Positions 1 to 7,701 are shown, numbered from the stretch's first letter. The stretch is 10,512 nucleotides of DNA from Promicromonosporaceae bacterium (GCA_009780755.1 WQZL01000079.1:1-10512), one strand, 5' to 3'. Notes: generated by a model from the sequence alone, not told the origin. Numbers and translations are program-made.

Positions 1-896
1 AGTATCTGTATTCTGTTGGTCAACTCAGCAACGTCAAAAGTGTACCAGGGTTGTTCGCCCAGGGGCGTTTGCACTAGCCTTAGCGGGGCCAACCGAACTT
101 CAGCCCATTCAGAGAGGCCGTGGTCGGAAAGTAATGCTTGGGTCTTGTTTGCGAAAGACTTGTCATGCTCCAGTGCGATGAGCTTTCCTTTGCCAGACTT
201 TTTAAGCGCCATCGCCATCCAGAGAGTTGATGTTCCGCTTCCGCATTCTACGATGCATTCCGGCTGAAGTTGTTCGATAAGATCAATGAGTGCGAGCAAG
301 CCAGATGGCGTCATTGCCCAGCCGTCCACAGTGGGAAGCGCTGCAACCGCTTGAAAACGATCAAGCAACTGCAGGAGTGCTTGGATTTCATTTAATAGTT
401 CAGTGTGCCGGGATCGAAGGTTTTTATCCGTGTGATTCGCGGTTTCCTTGATAGTCTCTCTTACGGCTGCAGTCGATTCACGCATTGTCACCTCCATTTT
501 TACGCCTAACTCGCGTGTTGCCACCTCCATCCTTGCGCCTAACTCACTCATCTCTAGGGCAAGAGCAGCATGACTGTCTTCATGTATTTTTGCCTGCTTG
601 TCCATTTGTTTTGCGAGTCGATTTGACGAATCCACAGATTCGGCTATTCGCGACTTTGACAACTCCGACTGTTGCCGGACTAGCCGCTCGATGGCTAATC
701 GGGTACGTCGGTCAACAAGAACCAGCAGGACTATGTGTGACCCTGCAAGCAACGCTAAGAGTGCCCCTGTCGCTCCACAGTTCCTTGTGAGGGCAGCGGT
801 AACTGCTCCGACTACCAGTGGAGCCGCCGTGCTGGATGCAAGGTGCAGAAAATCAATACGAGCCAGCCACCGGCTGCGAGGCTTCAGTATGGTCAC
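1..896 (-). CDS. membrane-anchored coiled-coil class I SAM-dependent methyltransferase (C-terminus beyond window)
   Basis: The frame is open from a GTG at 896 to the left edge, giving 298 residues with the C-terminus missing. Seen: a short basic N-terminus; two hydrophobic stretches at about residues 22-37 and 41-61; a charged, Glu/Lys/Arg/Gln-rich, probably coiled-coil segment at about 62-180; then a Rossmann methyltransferase start. Motif I is IVECGSGTSTLWMA (215-228) and LIALEHD (239-245) fits the strand-2 acidic motif that binds the SAM ribose. Known of the family: such domains transfer methyl groups from SAM. In polysaccharide clusters they often O-methylate sugars or cap chains, so glycan methylation is inferred from neighbours and the substrate is unknown. 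Start choice: an in-frame TGA lies at 1002-1004 and the only ATG/GTG/TTG after it and before the hydrophobic region is this GTG. It has no Shine-Dalgarno but has TACGCT six bases upstream, which fits leaderless translation. GC content is lower than in the right half of the window. The gene lies downstream of, and in the same direction as, the GT2-GT4 gene. Confidence 0.82.
   Translation of the reverse strand, partial: MTILKPRSRWLARIDFLHLASSTAAPLVVGAVTAALTRNCGATGALLALLAGSHIVLLVLVDRRTRLAIERLVRQQSELSKSRIAESVDSSNRLAKQMDKQAKIHEDSHAALALEMSELGARMEVATRELGVKMEVTMRESTAAVRETIKETANHTDKNLRSRHTELLNEIQALLQLLDRFQAVAALPTVDGWAMTPSGLLALIDLIEQLQPECIVECGSGTSTLWMAMALKKSGKGKLIALEHDKSFANKTQALLSDHGLSEWAEVRLAPLRLVQTPLGEQPWYTFDVAELTNRIQI
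486..551 (-). repeat. 33-bp imperfect tandem repeat inside the coiled coil
   Basis: Two adjacent copies of a 33-bp unit occur here; the shared 9-mer CACCTCCAT is at 489-497 and again at 522-530. The period encodes 11 residues, so the protein repeats RMEVATRELGV then KMEVTMREST (residues 122 onward). Eleven residues is the hendecad period of some coiled coils, so a copy can be added or lost without breaking the frame or the helix. Confidence 0.75.
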
Positions 897-902
897 GACA
901 CA

Positions 903-908
903 AGCGTA
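903..908 (-). promoter_or_regulatory. possible -10 box of a leaderless promoter for the methyltransferase gene
   Basis: On the minus strand TACGCT (TANNNT consensus) ends six bases before the GTG at 896, the spacing at which transcription would begin at the start codon. No convincing -35 hexamer and no Shine-Dalgarno are visible. The match is weak alone; three other genes here show the same arrangement. Confidence 0.35.
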
Positions 909-1063
909 GTCCCATGAGCTGTTTAAGGCTAGGGGCCATCGGAGGTATGCCCGAGAATGCTGTTCTTGTCTCAGGAGGGAAGGGGAGGCGACATGCTCCC
1001 GTCATTCCACCAACACCACTTGACAAACATAGAAGAGTCGTGAGTGCCAGCGAGTCGCAGAAC

Positions 1064-3463
1064 CTAATCCGGGCGATGCCTCGTAACACTGTGGCTTGCG
1101 TCTCGCTGGCTGCGTGCCAGGAGGCGGGCAGTGCGCAGGGCTAGGCGTTCTATCTGAGGGAAGCGCCGGATCATGCGTCCGGCTAGGGGAATCAGACACT
1201 GCACGGTTTTGTCAACGAAGGAGTTTCCCCCAAACGCGTCAGCCAACATGGGGGCAGAGGGGTTGCCGTTGGCAGAAAAAGTACGCTCGGAGAACAGAAT
1301 CATTTGTTCGACAATCACCTGCTCGGTTGCCAGCGTCGGCTCGGGGGAGTGTTGCGCAGGCAATGTTCCCGCCAGCAAGTTTATATACAGAGTAGCGAAA
1401 TCCATAGCGCAAAGTTGATGGGCGTAACTGCTAGCCGCGCTCGACATCTCCGCGTACTTCTTAGGATCGCGGGCGATCTCGGCGATCTTCATCGCCAGGG
1501 CTTTTGCGTCGCCCTGTGGCACCGACACTAGCCCGTCGTTGTTATCGTTCACGCTGAGCCAGGGCAGGTCGTACATAACGATAGGTAGCCCCCGCGCTTG
1601 CGCCTCCACCAGCACGAGCGGATAGCCCTCAATCAAGCTGGTGTTCACGAAAATATCAGCCGCGTCGATAGCTTCGATCAGCGCGTCACCCCTAAGCTCG
1701 CCGATCACTGACACCTGCTTCGATAGCCCGCGCTTGGCGATCTCTGTCGTTAGCGTTCCCGGCTTCAGGTCATGCCATCTCGGGCCGATAATCGACAGAT
1801 GGAACGGCAGGTCAAGGGACTTCAGCTCCGCCGCCACTTTAATGAGGTCGAGTATTTGCTTGGTATGTTGCTCTAGGCGGCCCCACCAAATCAGCTGAAT
1901 CGGGTTGTTGGGTGACGCTTTAACCACAGGCGCCGCCGAGGAGTCAAGCAGAAGCGGTGAGGGCGGGTTTGGCAGGGTCACGGTGTGCCCGATGCCGCGG
2001 CTCTTCCAGAAGGTCACGTCCATGGCTGAAAGGACAACCAGGGTTGCCAGGGCGTTGAGGTTCCGAGTGAGGAACGAAAGCAAGGGCTTCTGATCTAGCA
2101 GCGGCCTAAGCGCGAAGTTATGAATCCAGCCGATAGTCGGTACTCCAACGGCACGCGCGATCAGCGCATCGGCTGGCCACAATTTCGTATAGAGAACATG
2201 GTGATCGATTATCAGATCGATCGATTCATTCCGGCAATACTCGGCGCGCTCCTTAAGGCGCTCTATCAGCGAACCGTTAGGCAGGAGGTGTAGCTTGACG
2301 CCATCCGGCAGTGCCTTCGGAGTGCCCAGATTGCCCCGAACGCCAATCACCACCTCATAACCAGCCGCCAACAGGTATTTGGCTTGTGAGATCACCACGC
2401 CAGTGATGCCGCCAGTGCTGAGATTCGATGTGTTGATTAGCACTTTCTTGACTGAGTTGGTGCCTACCTCGATTCGGCGTCCATGTGCCGCTAGCAGATC
2501 CAGGGCCGATCTGCGGAACTGGGCAGCGGCCAACACGATCTCGTATTCAGAAATCCTGTCCTGCAACGCGCCCAGACAGGCTGACAGCAGCTCCGGGTCA
2601 TCCGTATCGGGCAGGTAGCCCAGCGTGGTGCTGATGACAGATAGCCGAGTTGACGCGTAGCACTCGGCCAACGAAGTCGCCTTTCCCTTGTTCGCCACGA
2701 TGTCCTTCACCTGCGACTCGATGGCCCGAATCGAATCGATGGCGCCGAGATAGAACTCGAACTGTTCCAAAGTGTTCACGGTATGGCCGCTGCCGCCCCG
2801 CCGAAACTCGTAGCGGTACAAGTGATCCTTGATTGATGCGTATCGTTTCGCTGTTGCTGCCACCAGAATCGCGATGAGCTGGTCGTTCGCACGAGGCAGC
2901 ACTAGGTCGGTTGGCAGGGTGCGATATACGCTCAGAATCAATTCTCGACGGTAGAGGTACCGCCAAAGTTGGCCTTGGGATTGCCATCCAGCGGGAAAAA
3001 GCGAGCGGACGATGGCGTCTCCCTCTAGCAATCGATGGGCTGGTTGCAATGCGGTCTGGTAGCCGATTACTGGCTTGCCGTCAGTTCCAATCACGTCAAC
3101 ACCGAAGCCAACTAGATCAGCACCGGTCGCATGAGCTTTCGCCAGGGTCTTCTCTGCTGCGCTTGGGTGCAGTTGGTCATCGCCGTCTATGAACAGGACA
3201 TGTTGGCTGCGGGCGGCCTCTATGCCGATTCGACGAGCCTGGAAGGCCGACCTGTTGGTCTCTTGACGAATCAGTCGTACTCGTGGATCTCGGCGCGCTA
3301 CGTCCTCAATGATCTTGCAAGTGTTGTCGGTTGAGGCATCATCAACACAGACCACCTCGATTGCCTCAATAGTTTGCGCTAGGCAACTTGCCAGCGCATC
3401 CGATACGTACTCCTCGTCGTTGAAGACGGCCATCACGATTGAGACCTTGGGGATGTTCGACAT
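1064..3463 (-). CDS. two-domain glycosyltransferase: GT2 (GT-A) fused to GT4 (GT-B)
   Basis: A 799-residue protein. The N-terminal GT2 domain (about 5-230) begins VSIVMAVFNDEEYVSDAL, has the nucleotide-binding acidic pair in VVCVDDAST (D41, D42), the metal-binding DxD in FIDGDDQL (93-96), and a candidate catalytic base in RANDQL (D194). A linker (about 235-335) joins a GT4 domain (about 338-700): VLINTSNLSTGGI starts the acceptor Rossmann fold, IWWGRLEQHTKQ opens the donor-binding half, and EGYPLVLVE (E612, E620) is the E-x7-E motif. A basic tail follows. Known of the families: both use nucleotide-activated sugars, so the protein could add two sugars in sequence at the cytoplasmic membrane face; acceptor and sugars are unknown. 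Start choice: the frame is open upstream to 3862, but the ATG at 3463 begins the canonical GT2 strand and has AAAAGG with a six-base gap; the upstream extension resembles no protein and overlaps the divergent gene. Confidence 0.93.
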   Translation of the reverse strand: MSNIPKVSIVMAVFNDEEYVSDALASCLAQTIEAIEVVCVDDASTDNTCKIIEDVARRDPRVRLIRQETNRSAFQARRIGIEAARSQHVLFIDGDDQLHPSAAEKTLAKAHATGADLVGFGVDVIGTDGKPVIGYQTALQPAHRLLEGDAIVRSLFPAGWQSQGQLWRYLYRRELILSVYRTLPTDLVLPRANDQLIAILVAATAKRYASIKDHLYRYEFRRGGSGHTVNTLEQFEFYLGAIDSIRAIESQVKDIVANKGKATSLAECYASTRLSVISTTLGYLPDTDDPELLSACLGALQDRISEYEIVLAAAQFRRSALDLLAAHGRRIEVGTNSVKKVLINTSNLSTGGITGVVISQAKYLLAAGYEVVIGVRGNLGTPKALPDGVKLHLLPNGSLIERLKERAEYCRNESIDLIIDHHVLYTKLWPADALIARAVGVPTIGWIHNFALRPLLDQKPLLSFLTRNLNALATLVVLSAMDVTFWKSRGIGHTVTLPNPPSPLLLDSSAAPVVKASPNNPIQLIWWGRLEQHTKQILDLIKVAAELKSLDLPFHLSIIGPRWHDLKPGTLTTEIAKRGLSKQVSVIGELRGDALIEAIDAADIFVNTSLIEGYPLVLVEAQARGLPIVMYDLPWLSVNDNNDGLVSVPQGDAKALAMKIAEIARDPKKYAEMSSAASSYAHQLCAMDFATLYINLLAGTLPAQHSPEPTLATEQVIVEQMILFSERTFSANGNPSAPMLADAFGGNSFVDKTVQCLIPLAGRMIRRFPQIERLALRTARLLARSQRDASHSVTRHRPD

Positions 3464-3634
3464 CAGCAACCTTTTGTTCGGGCGGGTGACACAGCGTGGA
3501 ATCGAGATTACCGCAATTTCAGGTTCACGCTGCGGACATGAACTACCCAGGTGTCTGTGCCTCTTCGACAACGGGAGACGCAGGCTCAACCATCGGATAG
3601 CGATGGCCGCAGGCTTCGCAGGTACCCTTCTCGG
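3464..3634. promoter_or_regulatory. divergent promoter region between the two glycosyltransferase genes
   Basis: The 171 bp hold no gene I can support. For the leftward gene there is a Shine-Dalgarno AAAAGG (3470-3475, minus) and a possible -10 TAATCT (3505-3510, minus). A perfect 7-bp inverted repeat, CAGCGTG (3492-3498) and CACGCTG (3526-3532), brackets that box. For the rightward gene there is TACCCT (3623-3628) immediately before its GTG. No convincing -35 element is visible on either side. Confidence 0.4.
3623..3628 (+). promoter_or_regulatory. possible -10 box of a leaderless promoter for the WbuB-like gene
   Basis: TACCCT (TANNNT) is followed by six bases and then GTG at 3635. There is no Shine-Dalgarno before this GTG, so a transcript starting at the GTG would explain the start. 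No clear -35 element. Confidence 0.38.
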
Positions 3635-4858
3635 GTGACCCCATCCACGGCCGAGTCTGAGACTGTATCTCGGAGCAGACGCGTAACCATCGTCTCGCGT
3701 ATCTACCGGCCGGAGCCTGCCGCCGCTGCGTTCCGCCTTGGCGCTGCTGTGGATGCGCTGCTGGGAGCCGGGAACGAGGTTGACGTGTTGACTGTGCGGG
3801 CGCCAAGATCGTTGGCCAAACGCGCCGCAGCTGATGACGCTGCTAGCGGGGCGCGGGTGCATCGCTGGCCGGTGTTTCGAGATGCAAACGAATATGTTCG
3901 CGGCTATCTCTCCTACCTAAGCTTTGACGTGCCCCTCGTCTTGCGGCTAGCGGTCACCCGCCGCCCTGGTGTGTTCGTCGTGGAGCCACCGCCGACCACC
4001 AGCGCGATGGTGCGATTGATTGCAGCGATGCGCCGCACTCCGTATGTGGCCTATCTGCCTGATCTTTGGGCAGATGGCACTGAGGCCACAGGTGCGTCCC
4101 GGCTGGTGGTGCGGGCGGTGGGCATCCTTGAGCGGTTTGGCTTACGCGGTGCTGCGGCGGTAATCGCCTCAACTGATCGTATTGCGGCGCGAGCCGCTGA
4201 GCTGCATGGCATCGACGCAACCCGAGTTCATGTGGTCAGAAACGGGATTGACACTTCCGTGTTCACCAAGGACGGCTCTACTGCTCCAGAGGCTCCGAGT
4301 GGCCCCTACGCCATCTACGCGGGGACAATCTCGGAGTGGCAGGGAGCGGAGATTCTGGTGGAGGCGTGGGCCGCAGTGATAGGAAGGGTGCCGAACGCGA
4401 CGTTGGTGTTCCTTGGGCAAGGCACGGGTGTTGAGTCTCTGGAGCGGATAGCGATGCGATTGCCCAATGGTGGCGCATCCGTGCGAATACTGCCCCTGGT
4501 ACCCGCAGAGCAGGCGGCCACTTGGCAGCGCGGAGCGGCGGTGGCGCTTTGTTCCATGCGACCAGCAACGGGATACGACTATTTCCTACCCACCAAGGTG
4601 TTCGCCGCTGCGGCCTGTGGCACGCCCGTACTCTACGTCGGGCCGGGACCGGCCGGAGAGCTGGTCAAATCCGAACAGCTTGGCCTGGCCGTTCCCTTCG
4701 ACGTTCACGAGGTTGGCGAAGCGTTGGTAGGTATGTTGGAAGCGCCCCCTGTGGATGCTGAACGAAGCCGACTGGCCGCCTGGGCCAAGGCAAACGCCAG
4801 CATTGTCAATGCTGGCCAAGGCGCCGCCGCCATCATCAAACGCGCGTGTCGCAGATAG
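3635..4858 (+). CDS. GT4-family glycosyltransferase, WbuB-like
   Basis: A 407-residue GT-B protein. The N-terminal acceptor domain starts at VTIVSRIYRPEPAAAAFRLG (17-36), the usual opening of WbuB-like GT4 enzymes, followed by PPPTTSAM (118-125) and YLPDLWADG (140-148). The C-terminal donor domain has VRNGIDTSVF (201-210), YAGTISEWQGAEIL (228-241), VFLGQGTG (258-265) and the donor loop DYFLPTKVFAAAACGTPVL (315-333). The second Glu of the usual E-x7-E is not obvious, as in several WbuB relatives. Known of the family: transfer of a sugar, often an N-acetylated amino sugar, to a lipid-linked acceptor; the donor here is unknown. Start choice: the frame is open upstream to a GTG at 3551, but that stretch resembles no protein. 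GTG 3635 lies just before the conserved strand and has TACCCT six bases upstream, fitting a leaderless start. It is the only plus-strand gene of the glycan cluster, diverging from the GT2-GT4 gene and converging on ugd with no base between the stops. Confidence 0.9.
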   Translation: MTPSTAESETVSRSRRVTIVSRIYRPEPAAAAFRLGAAVDALLGAGNEVDVLTVRAPRSLAKRAAADDAASGARVHRWPVFRDANEYVRGYLSYLSFDVPLVLRLAVTRRPGVFVVEPPPTTSAMVRLIAAMRRTPYVAYLPDLWADGTEATGASRLVVRAVGILERFGLRGAAAVIASTDRIAARAAELHGIDATRVHVVRNGIDTSVFTKDGSTAPEAPSGPYAIYAGTISEWQGAEILVEAWAAVIGRVPNATLVFLGQGTGVESLERIAMRLPNGGASVRILPLVPAEQAATWQRGAAVALCSMRPATGYDYFLPTKVFAAAACGTPVLYVGPGPAGELVKSEQLGLAVPFDVHEVGEALVGMLEAPPVDAERSRLAAWAKANASIVNAGQGAAAIIKRACRR

Positions 4859-4861
4859 TCA
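4856..4861. other. abutting convergent stop codons of the WbuB-like gene and ugd
   Basis: The plus-strand TAG (4856-4858) is immediately followed by the reverse complement of the minus-strand TGA (4859-4861). No base separates the genes and no terminator hairpin with a T-run is visible on either strand at the junction, so the 3' ends of the transcripts must run into the opposing gene. Confidence 0.9.
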
Positions 4862-6025
4862 GTCGCGGCCGTAGATGTCGCGGGTGTACACCTTCTCCGC
4901 TACATCTTCGAGGGCATCCGTGCGACGGTTGGCCACGATCACATCAGAGACGGCCTTGAACTCAGCCAGATCGTGAATCACTCTCGAGTGGAAAAACTCC
5001 GGCTCATCAAGAGATGGTTCGTAAACCACCACCTCGATGCCCTTGGCCTTAAGCCGCTTCATCACGCCCTGGATCGAGGAGGCGCGGAAGTTGTCGCTGC
5101 CGCTCTTCATGATTAGTCGGTACATGCCGACGATTCGTGGCTCGCGGCTCAGGATGTGTTCGGCGATGAAATCCTTGCGAGTGCGGTTGGCATCGACGAT
5201 GGCCGTGATTAGGTTCTGCGGGATTTCGGAGTAGTTCGCCAGTAGCTGCTTGGTGTCCTTGGGCAGACAGTACCCGCCATAGCCGAAGCTGGGGTTGTTG
5301 TAGTGCGTGCCGATTCGCGGATCGAGGCCAACACCCTCGATGATTTGGGCGGTATCCAGGCCACGCAGGGCGGCATACGTGTCTAGCTCGTTAAAATATG
5401 CCACTCGTAGTGCTAGGTAGGTATTTGCGAACAGCTTGATCGCCTCGGCCTCGGTGGGATCGGTCAGCAACACGGGCACGTTGTCTGCGAGGGCGCCTTG
5501 CAGCATGAGGTCCGCAAAGAGGCGTCCGCGTTCACTGCGGTCGCCCACCACGATTCGGCTCGGGTGCAGGTTGTCGTATAGCGCCCGACCTTCGCGGAGG
5601 AACTCGGGGGAAAACACGATGGCCGCACCGGGATGTGCCTGCTGCATCCTCGCGGTGAACCCGACCGGCACCGTTGATTTGATTACGATCAATGTCGCCG
5701 GGTTAACACCAAGCACCTGTCCAATCACGGTCTCGACGGTGGAGGTATCGAAAAACTGGGTGACCGGATCGTAATTGGTAGGGGTGGCTACCACCACCAA
5801 CTCGGCGGTCCGATAGGCATCCGTGGCGTCCGTGGTGGCTTCGAGATTCAGCGGCTTGGTGGCCAGGTACTCCTCCAGCTCGGCGTCGGCAATCGGCGAA
5901 CGCCCTTGATTGATTAGCTCAACCTTGCGCGCGTCAATGTCCACGGCCACCACCTGGTGGTGCTGAGCCAGGATGACGGCGTTGCTTAGCCCTACGTATC
6001 CGGTACCGGCGATTGCGATGCGCAT
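4859..6025 (-). CDS. ugd: UDP-glucose 6-dehydrogenase
   Basis: A 388-residue protein, the length of the short bacterial Ugd class. It would oxidise UDP-glucose to UDP-glucuronate in the cytoplasm with two NAD+. Seen: NAD-binding IAGTGYVGLS (5-14) with acidic D30 closing strand 2; VVVATPTNYDP (77-87); IVIKSTVPVGFT (113-124); SPEFLREGRALYDNLHPSRIVVG (139-161); the central helix with EAIKLFANTYLALRVAYFNEL, where K197 and N201 match conserved active-site residues; and the catalytic loop GYGGYCLPKDTKQL with nucleophile C253 and K257. The C-terminal domain is complete. Substrate is inferred from overall similarity; related enzymes use UDP-ManNAc or GDP-mannose, but these motifs fit Ugd best. It starts nine bases after the DUF2142 stop, so the two are probably co-transcribed. 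No Shine-Dalgarno precedes the ATG, but TAGACT lies six bases upstream. Glucuronate would make the glycan acidic or feed pentose precursors. Confidence 0.95.
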   Translation of the reverse strand: MRIAIAGTGYVGLSNAVILAQHHQVVAVDIDARKVELINQGRSPIADAELEEYLATKPLNLEATTDATDAYRTAELVVVATPTNYDPVTQFFDTSTVETVIGQVLGVNPATLIVIKSTVPVGFTARMQQAHPGAAIVFSPEFLREGRALYDNLHPSRIVVGDRSERGRLFADLMLQGALADNVPVLLTDPTEAEAIKLFANTYLALRVAYFNELDTYAALRGLDTAQIIEGVGLDPRIGTHYNNPSFGYGGYCLPKDTKQLLANYSEIPQNLITAIVDANRTRKDFIAEHILSREPRIVGMYRLIMKSGSDNFRASSIQGVMKRLKAKGIEVVVYEPSLDEPEFFHSRVIHDLAEFKAVSDVIVANRRTDALEDVAEKVYTRDIYGRD

Positions 6026-6031
6026 TCGCGA

Positions 6032-6037
6032 AGTCTA
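6032..6037 (-). promoter_or_regulatory. possible internal leaderless -10 box before ugd, overlapping the upstream stop codon
   Basis: On the minus strand TAGACT ends six bases before the ugd ATG and its first three bases are the TAG stop of the DUF2142 gene. It fits TANNNT. If active, ugd could be transcribed alone as well as with its upstream neighbour. Translational coupling across the nine-base gap is the simpler alternative. Confidence 0.3.
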
Positions 6038-7660
6038 CTGGTTGGGATAGGGCGTGGGGATCGCCAAAGTGTCGTCATCGTATGGCGCAGCCGCCGGGGT
6101 AATCGCGGTTTCAGCAGCGCCCTCGCCGGGCAGCGCCGGGTCGAATAACTGCATTGGCTCATCGTCGTCCCGCATCAGAAACAGGGCCAGCGCGAGCAGA
6201 GCAAAGCCGAGGCTGCCATAAAGCCAGGTGAGCATGGGGGAGGGACCGCCGGGCCACCATTCGATGTTGTCGTTCAGGTTCAGGCCAGTAAGCCAGGGAT
6301 TGGCTTGGGGAAGCCCGGTGACGAAGCGTCGAATTTGAGTGTGCAACACCGCCGCATGGGCGATCACCAGCCCGAGGTAGAGTACCCAGGTTTGCGGCAG
6401 GGAAAGCGAGGATGCGCCACCCTCCTTCGGACGCAGTAGCGCGAGCGCGACGATGAGTGGCACCAGCGGTGCTATGTACCGAGCCTGAACTTGCTGTCCT
6501 ACCACATGTCCGCCCGCCTGCAACACCATCAGCGGGATCGCGATCCACAGGACGAACACCCCGCCGAAGGCCAGCCCCTTCTTGACGCATACTTGACGCA
6601 GCCCGAACATCAGCATCGCCCCGAAAGCCAAGGTAATGGTTACCGACGTTACCTGCGGGATCGGTGTTTCCAGCCAGTTGAGATGACCTCTAGCGAACCC
6701 CATAAGTAGGGTGGGGATGGAAAATAGGTTGTTGACCAGCACCTCCCCGGGAGAGGCGTCCCCCAGGTCGGCGGTATAACTGAACCCGTCGGTCAGGTAC
6801 CGCAGCGCATTGGTGGCGATTGCGCCAACTACCGCTATCAACATGGCGCCACCAAGAGCCATGAGCCGGGCTCTTTTCGCCCGGAACCATTCAAAGTGGA
6901 GAATCAGCAGCGAGGCAGCCGCTACTCCCACGTATGCCCCACCCTCTGGGCGGGAAAGCACCGCCATCGTCGTCCCAATGCCGGCGATAAGCCAGGGAAT
7001 CAAGCGGCTCACCAGGTTGCGCCCGCGCAGGGCGGTGTAGGCGCCAAACCAGGCGACGGTGACGCCGGTGATTGCCCAGCCGCTCGGGTTCGCCGAGACG
7101 ATTAGATAGGTAATCATCGGCACGCTGACGGGCAGGTAGCTGTAGATCAGTAGCCGCTTGCCCTCCCGCGGTAGAAAAAAGGCCAACGCTCCGAACAGAG
7201 CAAACGCCAGCAGGCCGTTGAACACCCGCATGGCCACTACCGAGCGGTGCACATCGTCGCCGACGAACAGGCTCATTACGTGATGGAAGCCGGTGGGGTA
7301 ATCGCCCCTCTGATCGAACCGGCCCGTCCAAATCGGCTCGTCCGTCAGCTCGTCGGTGCAGGCCGCCGAGATGGTGAAGTCAATGGCGTAACACTGGGCG
7401 GCGTAGCGCACAGACTGCGGAACCTGAACCTGAAGACGCCCATCCCCTGACTCCCGCGTGACACAGGTGCGCTCTACGGGGCTGGGACACCAGATGTTGA
7501 CCAGGTGGAAATCCTCGTCGGGGGAGGCGCCTGCCGGCGCGGCGGTGGCCCAGGCGAACACAACGCCGATGCCCCCGACGATGATGGCGGCTAGTAGCGC
7601 TATCGACCTGTCGCGCGCGGAGAGCCGCAGGAAGGCCCGGCGTCGAGGAACGGTATTCAC
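6035..7660 (-). CDS. DUF2142 family multi-pass membrane protein
   Basis: A 541-residue integral membrane protein. Seen: a basic N-terminus, a first membrane helix at about 19-42, then ASPDEDFHLVNIW (45-57), the acidic motif at the start of the first external loop that marks DUF2142; an extracytoplasmic segment to about 140 with cysteines C58, C66, C90 and C101; then roughly eleven further hydrophobic segments (about 142-164, 168-190, 194-211, 217-236, 238-256, 265-284, 334-354, 360-380, 392-408, 424-441, 476-496). The tail after 497 is acidic and rich in Pro and Ala. Known of the family: DUF2142 proteins sit in polysaccharide clusters and resemble GT-C type enzymes with an acidic residue in the first loop; the reaction is undefined, so use of a polyprenyl-linked sugar outside the membrane is inference. 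The GTG start lacks a Shine-Dalgarno and has TAGATT seven bases upstream. It is the first gene of a unit with ugd. Confidence 0.85.
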   Translation of the reverse strand: MNTVPRRRAFLRLSARDRSIALLAAIIVGGIGVVFAWATAAPAGASPDEDFHLVNIWCPSPVERTCVTRESGDGRLQVQVPQSVRYAAQCYAIDFTISAACTDELTDEPIWTGRFDQRGDYPTGFHHVMSLFVGDDVHRSVVAMRVFNGLLAFALFGALAFFLPREGKRLLIYSYLPVSVPMITYLIVSANPSGWAITGVTVAWFGAYTALRGRNLVSRLIPWLIAGIGTTMAVLSRPEGGAYVGVAAASLLILHFEWFRAKRARLMALGGAMLIAVVGAIATNALRYLTDGFSYTADLGDASPGEVLVNNLFSIPTLLMGFARGHLNWLETPIPQVTSVTITLAFGAMLMFGLRQVCVKKGLAFGGVFVLWIAIPLMVLQAGGHVVGQQVQARYIAPLVPLIVALALLRPKEGGASSLSLPQTWVLYLGLVIAHAAVLHTQIRRFVTGLPQANPWLTGLNLNDNIEWWPGGPSPMLTWLYGSLGFALLALALFLMRDDDEPMQLFDPALPGEGAAETAITPAAAPYDDDTLAIPTPYPNQ

Positions 7661-7667
7661 GCCCCCG

Positions 7668-7675
7668 AATCTACC
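7668..7675 (-). promoter_or_regulatory. candidate -10 box (GGTAGATT) of the DUF2142-ugd unit, leaderless spacing
   Basis: On the minus strand GGTAGATT contains TAGATT (TANNNT), which ends seven bases before the GTG start at 7660, the spacing expected if the transcript begins at the start codon. The same 8-mer occurs in opposite orientation at 7741-7748, so it may be a shared promoter element. No clear -35. Confidence 0.45.
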
Positions 7676-7701
7676 CGACCTGGCGACAATGACTCCGGAG
7701 T

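Noticed and set aside
853..1089. 78-codon minus-strand open frame between the two left genes
   Set aside because: It overlaps the methyltransferase start in another frame, and its product shows no coherent features.
3551..3634. Longer form of the WbuB-like protein from GTG 3551
   Set aside because: The extra 28 residues are Arg/Ser/Gln-rich with no family match and no ribosome binding site; the conserved domain begins after GTG 3635.
3464..3862. In-frame upstream extension of the GT2-GT4 protein by 133 codons
   Set aside because: It has no resemblance to a protein, overlaps the divergent glycosyltransferase gene, and the ATG at 3463 has both a Shine-Dalgarno and the canonical GT2 opening strand.
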